A DNA stretch of 64,000 bases from Curtobacterium sp. MCBD17_035 (lineage in GTDB: Bacteria > Actinomycetota > Actinomycetes > Actinomycetales > Microbacteriaceae). Shown here one piece after another: positions 19,834 through 28,069 of this stretch. The stretch is from contig NZ_CP126279.1 in assembly GCF_003234815.2 (NCBI RefSeq), positions 1 through 64,000 on the forward strand. Reading direction: 5' to 3'. A model generated the notes under the pieces. The model did not search any database. It worked only from the letters and a program-made list of their open reading frames with translations, and was not told where the DNA came from. The number at the start of each line of letters is the position of its first letter. Within the stretch, counting starts at the first letter, position 1. Position numbers and translations under genes: made by a program.

Positions 19834-21284
19834 TTGTTCAGCACCGCCTCCATGACTTTCTTCGCGATCGGAGCCGCGACCGTGTTGCCCACGCCCTGTT
19901 GTCCGAGTCCGCCGCCGTTCCCCACGACCACGGCGACGGCGACCTGCGGGTCCTTCGCGGGGGCGAACCCGGTGAACCAGAGCGTGTAGGGATCGCCCGT
20001 CCCGTTCTCGGCGGTGCCCGTCTTGCCCGCCACGTCGACCCCGTCGATTCTCGCATTGGTGCCGGTGCCGTTGTCGACGACGCTCTCCATGGCCTTGGTC
20101 AGGTCGGAGGCGACGTCGGACGAGATCGGGTCGCCGTACTGCTTGGCCTGGAACGGGACCACCGTCTTCAGGTCGCTCGTCGTGATCTTGTCGATGAGCG
20201 TGGGGCTCATCACCCGGCCGCCGTTCGCGATGCCGGCCGACACCATCGCCATCTGGAGCGGGGTCACCCGGACGCTCTGCTGACCGAAGGCACTCCGCAT
20301 GAGCTCGGCGGTGCCGTCGGTCTGCGGGTACTGGCTCGGCGTGCTCGCCATCGGCACGTGGATGCTGTCGCCGAAGCCGTACTGCTTGGCCATCGCGTTG
20401 ATGGCGTCGTAGCCGAGCTTCTGGCCGAGCTCCGCGAACGGGATGTTGCACGAGTTCTGGATCGCGACGGCGATGGTGACCGTGTTGCCACCGCCGCAGG
20501 ACCCGCCTTCTGCGTTGTTGATCGTGCGGCTCGTGCCCGGCAGGGTCAGTGTCGACGGGTTCGGCAGTGTCGAGTCGAGGTCGTAGTCACCGCTCGCGAA
20601 GGCGGCGGACGCGACGATCAGCTTGAACGTGGACCCCGGCGCGTACAGGTCGCCGGCGATCGCGCGGTTCTGCAGCGGCTGGCTCTCGGCGGACAGGAGG
20701 GCGTGGTACTGGGCCAGGACCTGCTTCGTGTCGTGCACGGCGAGGGTGTTGGGGTCGAACGACGCCTTCGACACCATGGCGAGGATCTTGCCGGTCTTCG
20801 GCTCGATGGCGACGACCGCGCCGGTGTTCGAGCCGAGTGCGTCGAACGCGGCCTGCTGCACCTGCGGGTCGATCGTCAGGTTGACGTCGTCGCCCTGGAC
20901 GTCCTGCCCGGTGAGGATCGAGTTGATGTTGCTGAAGAAGCTGTCGGAACTCGTGCCCGCGAGGTAGGAGTTCTCGGCGCTCTCGACCCCGGTCTCGCCC
21001 TGCCCGATGGTGAAGTACCCGGTCACGGCGCTGTACAGGTCGCCGTTCGCGTAGGTGCGCTGGTAGTTGTACTGGTCGTCCACGGGCTTCGACTCGGCGA
21101 TGGGGGTGCCGTCGACCAGGATCGCCCCGCGCTTGGTCGAGTAGCTGTCGAGGATCGTCCGGGAGTTCCGGGAGTCGGCCCGGAGCTGCTGGGCCGAGAA
21201 GAACTGGATGCTCGTCGTCGACACGAAGAGCGCGACGAACATGAGCACGACCACGGTCGAGATCGAGCGGAGTTGGCGTTTCAC
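19830..21284 (-). CDS. pbpA: Penicillin-binding protein 2-like transpeptidase PbpA
   Basis: Class B penicillin-binding protein that cross-links peptidoglycan, working with the adjacent SEDS polymerase. It is 484 residues from GTG 21284 (MKRQLRSIST). It has an N-terminal membrane anchor (about 8-30), a PBP dimerisation-type region and the transpeptidase domain. All three active-site motifs are present: STFK in APGSTFKLI, SCN in IQNSCNIPF and KTG in AGKTGTAEN. The start lies 7 nt after the SEDS gene stop and its end overlaps the pknA start. Confidence 0.95.
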   Translation of the reverse strand: MKRQLRSISTVVVLMFVALFVSTTSIQFFSAQQLRADSRNSRTILDSYSTKRGAILVDGTPIAESKPVDDQYNYQRTYANGDLYSAVTGYFTIGQGETGVESAENSYLAGTSSDSFFSNINSILTGQDVQGDDVNLTIDPQVQQAAFDALGSNTGAVVAIEPKTGKILAMVSKASFDPNTLAVHDTKQVLAQYHALLSAESQPLQNRAIAGDLYAPGSTFKLIVASAAFASGDYDLDSTLPNPSTLTLPGTSRTINNAEGGSCGGGNTVTIAVAIQNSCNIPFAELGQKLGYDAINAMAKQYGFGDSIHVPMASTPSQYPQTDGTAELMRSAFGQQSVRVTPLQMAMVSAGIANGGRVMSPTLIDKITTSDLKTVVPFQAKQYGDPISSDVASDLTKAMESVVDNGTGTNARIDGVDVAGKTGTAENGTGDPYTLWFTGFAPAKDPQVAVAVVVGNGGGLGQQGVGNTVAAPIAKKVMEAVLNK

Positions 21285-21291
21285 GGGCGGG

Positions 21292-22716
21292 TCACCGTCC
21301 TGTCCTCGTGTCGATGGCGGCCGTGGCGACGCCCTGCTGCACCCGCTGCTCCGCCGGGACGGAGTCGGTGAGGCGCAGGAGCATCGCCGCGATGATCCAG
21401 TTCGCCACGAGTGAGGAGCCACCCGCGGCCATGAACGGCGTGGTCAGACCCGTCACGGGGATGACGCGCGTGACACCGCCGATCACGATGAAGGTCTGCA
21501 GCGCGATGACGAAGCCGAGCCCGACCCCGAGGAGTCGGCCGAAGTCGTCCTGGCCGGCGTACGCCACGCGGAACCCGCGCGAGACGAGCAGGAGGAACAG
21601 TCCGAGGATCGCGAAGACGCCGACGAGCCCGAGTTCCTCGCCGATGGCCGAGAAGATGTAGTCGCTCTGGGCGAGCGGGGTCAGGTACGGGCGTCCCTGG
21701 CCGAGGCCCGTGCCGGTGATGCCGCCGTTGGCGAACCCGAACAGACCCGTCACGAGCTGGTAGCTCCCGGAGAACTGCCGGTTGTAGATGGTGTTGTCGA
21801 ACGGCTCGAGCCAGGCCTGGAACCGGCCGTGCACGTAGGTGAGGGTCTGCGCGGCGATGAGCGCGCCTCCCACGAACAGGATCAAGCCGATGATCACCCA
21901 ACTCGCGCGGCCCGTGGCCACGTAGATCATCACGAGGAACAGGCCGAAGTAGAGCAGCGAGGTCCCGAGGTCGCGCTGGAACACGAGGACGCTCATCGCC
22001 GCGCCCCACACGATGAGGATCGGCCCGAGGTCGCGGGCCCGCGGCAGCTGCACGCCGAGGATCCGGCGGCCCACGATCGACAGGCTGTCGCGCGCCGTCA
22101 CGAGGTACCCGGCGAAGAACAGCGCGAGCGAGATCTTGGCGAGCTCGCCCGGCTGGAACGAGAACGGTCCGATGCCGATCCAGACGCGCGCGCCGTAGAT
22201 GGTGCGTCCGATGCCGGGGAGCATCGGCAGCAACAACAGCACGATGCTGACGAGCATGAAGATGTAGCGGTAGCGCTGGAGGAAGCGGTGGTTCCGGACG
22301 AGCAGGAGCACCAGGATCGCCATCACCATGGCCATGCAGGTCCAGGCGATCTGCCGGACCCCGGCGCTGCCCCATCCGGTGGCGCTCGGTGTGTGCAGGT
22401 CGATCCGGTAGATCTCGGCGATCCCGATGCCGTTGAGCACGAGGGCGATCGGCAGGATGAACGGGTCCGCGTTCTTCGCGACGATGCGGAGGACCACGTG
22501 CATCACGAGGGCCAGCACGAGGATGGCCGCGCCCTCGATCAGGATCGGCACGTCGATCCGGTTGTGCACGCCGAGCTGGACGAGCAGCATCGCGCCGGCG
22601 CAGATACCGCAGGCGATGACGAGGAGGCCGAGCTCCAGGTTGCGGGCGCGCGCCGGTTCGCGCAGCTTGATGGTGATGGTCTGCGTCAGGGACTGGCGGG
22701 CGGCGATGTCAGCCAT
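21292..22716 (-). CDS. rodA: SEDS-family glycan polymerase FtsW/RodA
   Basis: Polytopic glycosyltransferase that polymerises lipid II with a partner class B PBP. It is 474 residues from ATG 22716, preceded by GGGAGG. It has about ten to twelve membrane helices and SEDS signatures such as FQPGELAKISLALFFAGY, NGGITGTGLGQG and FSAIGEELGLVG. In the mycobacterial locus this gene is rodA; in other actinobacteria it is often annotated FtsW/RodA. Its start overlaps the end of the phosphatase gene by 8 nt. It pairs with PbpA directly downstream. Confidence 0.94.
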   Translation of the reverse strand: MADIAARQSLTQTITIKLREPARARNLELGLLVIACGICAGAMLLVQLGVHNRIDVPILIEGAAILVLALVMHVVLRIVAKNADPFILPIALVLNGIGIAEIYRIDLHTPSATGWGSAGVRQIAWTCMAMVMAILVLLLVRNHRFLQRYRYIFMLVSIVLLLLPMLPGIGRTIYGARVWIGIGPFSFQPGELAKISLALFFAGYLVTARDSLSIVGRRILGVQLPRARDLGPILIVWGAAMSVLVFQRDLGTSLLYFGLFLVMIYVATGRASWVIIGLILFVGGALIAAQTLTYVHGRFQAWLEPFDNTIYNRQFSGSYQLVTGLFGFANGGITGTGLGQGRPYLTPLAQSDYIFSAIGEELGLVGVFAILGLFLLLVSRGFRVAYAGQDDFGRLLGVGLGFVIALQTFIVIGGVTRVIPVTGLTTPFMAAGGSSLVANWIIAAMLLRLTDSVPAEQRVQQGVATAAIDTRTGR

Positions 22717-24037
22717 GCGCGCCTCCCGTCGGCGTCGGCGTCGGCGTGGGTGTGGACGTCGGCGTCCCGGTGCCGTCACCGTCCGCGTCGGACTCGGCCG
22801 CGGCCTCCAGACGGCGGATGATGGCCCGCGCGTCCGACAGGGACGACGCGTTGATGGTCTGGCGGACGTTCTCACGCGTGTACGCGGGCAGGTCGCCGAC
22901 CCGGAGGTCCGAGTCCTCGTACACACTCGACAGGTGCACCGGACCGATGCCCTGCTGCACGCCCTTGAAGATGGCCACGTTGCTGCCGTCGGCGCCCACG
23001 TAGTAGTGCTGTTGGGTCCACCGGTAGCCGAGGAACACGACGCCGACGAGCACGACGACCGCAGCGACCAACGCGATCGTCCACGAGATGCGACGACGCA
23101 GGCGCCGGCGGCGGTCCTCCGCGATGAGCTCGGCGAAGTACTGGTCGGACTCGGGCTCGAAGTGTGAGTCCTCGGGCGCCGTCGTGACCTTGAGGGGGTG
23201 GAGCAGGATCGTCGGCAGCCGGATCGGCTTGCGGCCCGTCGACGCCTCGAACGTCAGCGGCGCCGCGGCGGACCCGACGGTCGTCGCGGCGTCGTCGACG
23301 TCGTCCGGGACGTCCTCGGTCACGTCCATCACCACGACGGTGACGTTGTCCGGTGCGCCGTGGTCGAGGGTCTCCTTGACGAGGCGCTGCGTCACCTGGT
23401 TGGCGTCCATCTCGGACGCGAGCGCGTGGCGGATGCGTTCCTCGGCGAGGTAGCTCGACAGGCCGTCGGAGCAGAGCAGCCACCGGTCACCGGGCTGGAT
23501 GTCCATGACCGCGGTGTCGACCTCGGGCGCCGCGTCGACGTCGCCGAGCACCCGCATGAGGACGGACCGCCGCGGGTGGACCGCGGCTTCCTCCGGCGTG
23601 ATGCGCCCGCTGTCGACCAACCGCTGCACGAAGGTGTGGTCGGCGGTGATCTGCTTGAGCTCGCCGTCCCGGAAGCGGTAGATGCGGGAGTCGCCGATGT
23701 GCGCGATCGCGATCTGGTCGCCCACGCGGATCATCGCGGACACGGTCGTGCCCATGCCCGTGAGCTCCTGGTGCTCGAACACCGTCTCGGTGATGAGCTG
23801 GTTCGCCGCGATGAGCGCGGCCTGCAGCGCGAACTCCGCGTCGTGGGCCGACGGGAACTCGCGGTCGACCTCACGGATGCGGCGGATCGCGATCGCGGAG
23901 GCGACGTCACCCCCCGCGTGCCCGCCCATGCCGTCGGCGACCGCGAACAGGTACGCCCCCGAGTAGCCGGAGTCCTGGTTGTTCGCGCGGATCCGGCCCA
24001 CGTGGGACACGGCGGCACTGAGGGTACGGGCTGCCAT
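22709..24037 (-). CDS. pstP: PP2C-family serine/threonine phosphatase PstP
   Basis: Reverses phosphorylation by PknA/PknB. The 442-residue protein has a cytoplasmic PP2C domain (about 1-235) with metal-binding motifs VADGMGGHAGGD, GDSRIYRF, LLCSDGL and APDNVTVVVMD. A linker is followed by one membrane helix (about 320-341) and an extracytoplasmic region ending in a Thr/Pro/Gly-rich repeat tail. It is encoded between FhaB and the SEDS protein, the conserved position of the locus phosphatase. Confidence 0.96.
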   Translation of the reverse strand: MAARTLSAAVSHVGRIRANNQDSGYSGAYLFAVADGMGGHAGGDVASAIAIRRIREVDREFPSAHDAEFALQAALIAANQLITETVFEHQELTGMGTTVSAMIRVGDQIAIAHIGDSRIYRFRDGELKQITADHTFVQRLVDSGRITPEEAAVHPRRSVLMRVLGDVDAAPEVDTAVMDIQPGDRWLLCSDGLSSYLAEERIRHALASEMDANQVTQRLVKETLDHGAPDNVTVVVMDVTEDVPDDVDDAATTVGSAAAPLTFEASTGRKPIRLPTILLHPLKVTTAPEDSHFEPESDQYFAELIAEDRRRRLRRRISWTIALVAAVVVLVGVVFLGYRWTQQHYYVGADGSNVAIFKGVQQGIGPVHLSSVYEDSDLRVGDLPAYTRENVRQTINASSLSDARAIIRRLEAAAESDADGDGTGTPTSTPTPTPTPTGGAHG

Positions 24038-24043
24038 CCGGCG

Positions 24044-24592
24044 CTACCGCCGCAGCTCGAACGTCGTCGTCCCGATGGTGATCGGGGTGCGCTCCCGGAC
24101 CGGCATCGGCGCGGAGACGCGCTGGCCGTCGAGGAAGGTGCCGTTCGTGGAGTCGAGGTCGGTGATGAACCACCCCTCGGGGCGGAGGTCGAGGCGGGCG
24201 TGGTTGGTGGACGTGTAGTCGTCGCGGATGACGACGTTGCTGTCGCTCGCTCGACCGATCGTGATCGGACCGCGCCCGAGGGGCATCTCCATGCCCTCGC
24301 GCGCGCCGTCGGTGATGACGAGTCGGGTGGCGACCTGCGTGGCGGACGCGGGTGGGCCTCCAGGCCGGATGGCCTCGGTGAACGCGCCCGGATCCGCGCG
24401 GCCAGCCGTGGCGTTGGTCGGCAGTGGCGGCGTGCTCGGACCCTGCTGCTGGTTCTTGGCGTCGGTCGGGATGGACCGGGTGCGTTGCCCGAACAGGTCG
24501 CTCCGGAGGGCGAACACGATCGCGAACACGAACAGCCACAGCACCGCGAGGAACGCGAAGCGCAGCACGAGGAGTGTCAGGCTGCTCGTCAT
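24044..24592 (-). CDS. fhaB: FHA-domain protein FhaB/FipA
   Basis: Phosphothreonine reader that links the kinases to the divisome. At 182 residues it has an N-terminal membrane helix (about 5-28), a Pro/Gln/Ala-rich linker and a C-terminal FHA domain (about 90-182). The FHA motifs are GRASDSNVVIRD, STNHARLD and DSTNGTFLDG. The ATG at 24592 overlaps the FhaA stop (TGATG). A GTG one codon earlier is possible. In mycobacteria the equivalent FipA interacts with FtsZ and FtsQ; that role here is inferred. Confidence 0.94.
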   Translation of the reverse strand: MTSSLTLLVLRFAFLAVLWLFVFAIVFALRSDLFGQRTRSIPTDAKNQQQGPSTPPLPTNATAGRADPGAFTEAIRPGGPPASATQVATRLVITDGAREGMEMPLGRGPITIGRASDSNVVIRDDYTSTNHARLDLRPEGWFITDLDSTNGTFLDGQRVSAPMPVRERTPITIGTTTFELRR

Positions 24593-25269
24593 CACGCTCC
24601 TCCGTCGGCTTCCGGGACCACCCGGAACACCATACGGGTCCGTCCGATCTCGATGGTGGAGTCCGGCTCGACGATCGCACGCTCGAAGCGCTCTCCGTTC
24701 AGCTTGGATCCGTTCGTCGAGCCGAGGTCCGTCGCCTGCGCGTGCTTGCCGTCCCACACGACCTCGACGTGCCGACGGCTCGTGCCGGTGTCGGCGACCG
24801 TGATGTCGGCGTCCGAACCGCGACCGATGACGGTGCGGCCGACCTTGAGGTGATGGCGCTGCGATCCGATGTCGAGCACGCCGGCCCACGTGACGTCACG
24901 ACGGACCGTCGTGGAGTCGACCTGCAGGATCCCGGTCGAGAGCGTGCCGTCCTGCCGCAGCGTGATCTGGACCGGACCGGAGAACGAGTAGTTCTGTGCG
25001 ACCGCGTGCTGCTGGACGAGGCCGGTGAGCTCGTCGATGAGCGGCCGGCCGATGTCGTTCATGCGCGAGTAGTCCGGCGGCGCGAGCCGGACCGTGAACT
25101 CGTTCGGCACGAGGATGCGCTCGCGCGTGACCACCGCCGCCTTGGTGTCGAGCTCGCGTCGGAGCGCCGCCGAGATCTCGACCGGCTGCACGCCCGAGCG
25201 GAAGGTCTTCGCGAACGCGCCGTTGACCGCGCGCTCGAGCCCTCGCTCGAAACTGTCCAGTAGGCCCAT
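24592..25269 (-). CDS. fhaA: DUF3662 and FHA domain protein FhaA
   Basis: First gene of the cell-wall operon. At 225 residues it has an N-terminal DUF3662 domain (about 1-115, MGLLDSFERGLERAVNGAFA) and a C-terminal FHA domain with IGRGSDADI, TSRRHVEV and DLGSTNGSKLNG. It lacks the long disordered linker of mycobacterial FhaA (over 500 residues), so it is a compact version. In mycobacteria FhaA binds phosphorylated MviN and regulates peptidoglycan synthesis. GGGAGA precedes ATG 25269. Confidence 0.95.
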   Translation of the reverse strand: MGLLDSFERGLERAVNGAFAKTFRSGVQPVEISAALRRELDTKAAVVTRERILVPNEFTVRLAPPDYSRMNDIGRPLIDELTGLVQQHAVAQNYSFSGPVQITLRQDGTLSTGILQVDSTTVRRDVTWAGVLDIGSQRHHLKVGRTVIGRGSDADITVADTGTSRRHVEVVWDGKHAQATDLGSTNGSKLNGERFERAIVEPDSTIEIGRTRMVFRVVPEADGGA

Positions 25270-25355
25270 GGGTCTCCCGTGATCGCGGTCGCCGACTCAT
25301 GCATGGTAGTGGTTGGCGTGGGTTCCTTCCTGTGCGTGCTAGAGTCGTCCGGCTG

Positions 25356-25442
25356 GCGCGAGTGGCGGAATTGGTAGACGCGCACGGTTCAGGTCCGTGT
25401 GCCCGTGAGGGCGTGGGGGTTCAAGTCCCCCCTCGCGCACCA
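25356..25442 (+). tRNA. tRNA-Leu (anticodon CAG)
   Basis: Class II tRNA with a long variable arm. The acceptor is GCGCGAG/CTCGCGC, the anticodon CAG lies in GGTTCAGGTCC, and the T arm is GGGGG-TTCAAGT-CCCCC. CCA is encoded at 25440-25442. A TAGAGT hexamer just upstream (25341-25346) is a candidate -10. It is divergent from the fhaA operon. Confidence 0.97.
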
Positions 25443-25447
25443 GGCAT

Positions 25448-25475
25448 GAAGGCCCCGGGAACACCCGGGGCCTTC
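25448..25475 (+). terminator. Terminator of tRNA-Leu
   Basis: A 12-bp perfect stem: GAAGGCCCCGGG (25448-25459) and CCCGGGGCCTTC (25464-25475) with loop AACA, starting 6 nt after CCA. Confidence 0.9.
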
Positions 25476-25534
25476 GTCGTTCCCGGGGATGCTGGAGCCC
25501 TCCGGACGGCCTGTCCGACCGCGCCCTGCGGTTC

Positions 25535-25849
25535 GTGGACCCCACCACCGACGCCGCCGACGGGCCGGGTGACGCCGACGCACTCCGCGAGCGGTGCCTC
25601 CAGACCCTGCGGTCAGAACGGGCGTCGCTCCGGGCGACATCCGTCGTCACCGCCACTCGTGCGCCCGACGGTGCTGCCCTGTTCCGGTTCGACCTCGAGC
25701 ACGCGGACGGCTCGGCGGTGACGGCCGTGCTGCGCGCCACGGTCGACCCGTCGACGCGGGAGCCCAGGTACGGGGAGCTGCGGGCGGATCGCGGACCCGC
25801 GTTGGTCCAGCCGGGAGGCACGGCACCGGTCGTCGACGCCGCCGTCTGA
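25535..25849 (+). CDS. Hypothetical protein, 104 residues
   Basis: Not recognised. The reading frame from GTG 25535 gives a small soluble acidic protein (DPTTDAADGPGDADALRER) with a compact alternating middle (TATRAPDGAALFRFDLEH, VTAVLRATVDPSTREPRYG). It looks like one alpha/beta domain. No membrane segment or signal is present and the ribosome site is weak. It fills a gap between tRNA-Leu and the convergent SDR gene. The sequence has normal protein composition, which supports a real gene, but the start is uncertain. Confidence 0.5.
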   Translation: MDPTTDAADGPGDADALRERCLQTLRSERASLRATSVVTATRAPDGAALFRFDLEHADGSAVTAVLRATVDPSTREPRYGELRADRGPALVQPGGTAPVVDAAV

Positions 25850-25877
25850 TCCGCGGGACCGACGGGGAACGGGCGCG

Positions 25878-26612
25878 TCAGAGCACGACGGACCCGAGCA
25901 CCCGGTGCGCGATCGAGATGGACTCGCCCGAGACGACCGAGCGCGGGGACGACAGGAACGCGACGAGGTCGGCGATCTGCTCCGGGCTCGACTCGCCGCC
26001 GCGGCCCGGGGCGACCTGGGCCGCGGGCGTGTCGGTCACGGTGCCGGGGTTGACGACGTTGAGCGTCACCCCGGAACCGGCGAGCTCGTCGGCCAGGTTC
26101 TTCGCGATGACGTTCGTCGCCGCGTTCCGCACCGAGGTCGTGACGTTGCCCGTGAGGTAGGCGTTCTGGCCGCTGAGCACGACGACGCGTCCGTGTCCGG
26201 CGGCGCGCATGCCGGGGAGGACCGCGTTCGCGACCCGGAGGAAGCCCAGGGCCTTGCCGTCGATGGCGTGCAGCACCTGCTCCGGGTCCGACGCGCGTGC
26301 AGGGTCGAGCGTGCCGGCAGCGGGGGCCGCCGTGACGACGAGGACGTCGATGTGGCCGTGGCGGTCGACGACCTCGGCCACGGCGCGCTCGACGGAGCCG
26401 GCATCGCCGGTGTCGAGCCGGACGGTGTCGGGTCCGGGGTCGGCGCTCCGCGACGCGATGACGACGGACGCGCCTTCGCGGCGGAGTCGGTCGGCCACGG
26501 CGCTGCCGATGTAGCCCTGTCCGCCGACGACGAGTGCGACGCTGTCCGTGAGTTCGAGGTCCACGACGCCACGGTATGCCCCACGCGGGGTCGAGGTGCG
26601 GGTCGTGCTCAT
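25878..26612 (-). CDS. SDR-like protein with degenerate active site
   Basis: Rossmann-fold short-chain dehydrogenase relative of 244 residues. The nucleotide motif is VVGGQGYIGSAVA (about 28-40). The usual NNAG is replaced by TAAPAAG. The Ser of the triad aligns with S147 (VLSGQNAY), but the YxxxK pair aligns with T159 and N163 (TTSVRNAAT), so normal SDR catalysis is unlikely. The start is uncertain: ATG 26612 is used here, but GTG 26564 (VDLELTDSV), at the usual family beginning, is equally possible and neither has a strong ribosome site. It is divergent from the MFS gene. Confidence 0.82.
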   Translation of the reverse strand: MSTTRTSTPRGAYRGVVDLELTDSVALVVGGQGYIGSAVADRLRREGASVVIASRSADPGPDTVRLDTGDAGSVERAVAEVVDRHGHIDVLVVTAAPAAGTLDPARASDPEQVLHAIDGKALGFLRVANAVLPGMRAAGHGRVVVLSGQNAYLTGNVTTSVRNAATNVIAKNLADELAGSGVTLNVVNPGTVTDTPAAQVAPGRGGESSPEQIADLVAFLSSPRSVVSGESISIAHRVLGSVVL

Positions 26613-26704
26613 GAGGTCGTGCTCGTCCGGTCGTGCTCGACGCCCCGGATTCGGCATGCCGGGCATGAAGTACCGTGCCGGTACCGGATCAGAGCAGGAG
26701 CAGC

Positions 26705-27970
26705 ATGACCACCCCCATCGCGAGCGCACCGCGGCGCTTCGCCGCCCTGCGCGATCGGCACTCGCGCCCCTACCTGTTCACCGCGGGTCTGTCGATGATG
26801 GGCGACAACATCGAGCACGTCATCACCTACTGGGTGCTCTGGCAGCGGTTTCACTCGCCGGCGCTCGTCGGGTTCGAGGTCGTCAGTCACTGGCTGCCGT
26901 TCCTGCTGCTCTCGGTGTGGTTCGGCACGCTGGCCGAGCGGTACGACTGCCGCCGGCTCATCCAGATCGCACAGGGCATGTTCATGCTCGTGTCGGTGGC
27001 CTGGGGTGTGCTGTTCCTGACCGGGACCCTGCACATCTGGGAGGCCTGCCTGCTCCTCGTGCTGCACGGCATGGCCGGCGCACTGTGGGCACCCGCGGAA
27101 CAGCTCCTGCTGCACGACTTCGCCGAACCGGCGGAACTGACGAGCGCGGTGCGGCTCAACGCGACGTTCCGGAGCCTCGGGATCCTGTTCGGGCCGGTCG
27201 TCGGCTCGGCGTTGCTGCTCGGGCTCGGGTCGACGTGGGGGATCTTCGCGAACGTGCTGTTCTACGTGCCGATGACGCTCCTCATGCTCCGGACGCCGTA
27301 CACCGGCCACACCCGGAGCGGGTACGTGCACCGCGCCCGCGTCTCGCTGCTCGACACCGGCAAGGTGCTCCGGAGCGTCGGCGGCGACCGCGTGCTCATC
27401 GGGATGATCGTGCTCGCCGGCCTGACCGCGCTGTGCATCGGCGGGGCGCTGCAGGTCGCGATCCCGTCGTTCGCCGACGCCCTGGGGGCCGGGGACGCCG
27501 GGCTCGCGTACGGGTTGCTGCTGTTCGCCAACGGTGCCGGGGGTGTGCTCGGCGGGTTCCTGCTCGAGGCGACGGGCGCGATCAAGCCGAACACACGGGC
27601 GGCGGTCGCGGCCGGTGTCCTGTTCGGGTTGACGACGATCGCCGTCGCGGTGACCGGGAACTACGTCGTCGCGGTGCTCGCGCTGCTCGTGGGCGGCGTC
27701 GCGAACATGGCCGGCATGTCGATCGGGCAGGCGGTCGTGCAGCTCCGGGCGCCGCTCGACCAGCGCGGCCGCGTGGTCGGGGTCTACAACATGTTCGGCA
27801 GTGGCCTGCGCACGGGCAACGGCATCACGCTGGCGGTGCTCGGTGCGGCCGTCGGAGTCGGCTCGGCGGTCGCGATCGGTGCCGCGGTGCTCGTCGTCGG
27901 GACGCTCGTGGTGGCGCTCGTCATCGCACGGCGGGATGCTGCCGAGCGCGGTGGTGTCACCGAGCGGTGA
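26705..27970 (+). CDS. MFS transporter
   Basis: A 421-residue polytopic permease with about twelve helices. It belongs to the group of drug/enterobactin exporter-like MFS proteins, with a short motif-A-like loop FGTLAERYDCRRLIQIAQG and an acidic/aromatic start of helix 1 (GLSMMGDNIEHV). AGGAG at 26696-26700 fits ATG 26705. The substrate cannot be told. It stands alone, divergent from the SDR-like gene, with a GTTCGA hairpin element right after its stop. Confidence 0.88.
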   Translation: MTTPIASAPRRFAALRDRHSRPYLFTAGLSMMGDNIEHVITYWVLWQRFHSPALVGFEVVSHWLPFLLLSVWFGTLAERYDCRRLIQIAQGMFMLVSVAWGVLFLTGTLHIWEACLLLVLHGMAGALWAPAEQLLLHDFAEPAELTSAVRLNATFRSLGILFGPVVGSALLLGLGSTWGIFANVLFYVPMTLLMLRTPYTGHTRSGYVHRARVSLLDTGKVLRSVGGDRVLIGMIVLAGLTALCIGGALQVAIPSFADALGAGDAGLAYGLLLFANGAGGVLGGFLLEATGAIKPNTRAAVAAGVLFGLTTIAVAVTGNYVVAVLALLVGGVANMAGMSIGQAVVQLRAPLDQRGRVVGVYNMFGSGLRTGNGITLAVLGAAVGVGSAVAIGAAVLVVGTLVVALVIARRDAAERGGVTER

Positions 27971-27981
27971 ACCGCGTTCGT

Positions 27982-28040
27982 CCGTTCGAACACCACGATC
28001 GCGGTGTTCGAACGGCAGCGGGGTGTTCGACGCACGGCGG
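27982..28040. repeat. GTTCGA hairpin repeat element A
   Basis: CCGTTCGAACACC (27982-27994) and GGTGTTCGAACGG (28003-28015) form a 13-bp perfect stem with an 8-nt loop. The right arm begins a direct repeat unit GGTGTTCGAACGGCAGCGG (28003-28021), followed by a second diverged unit (28022-28040). It lies between the convergent MFS and GlxA-type regulator 3' ends, where it may also terminate transcription. Confidence 0.85.
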
Positions 28041-28069
28041 CGACCGCGGCGGGCGACCGCGGCCGGCGA

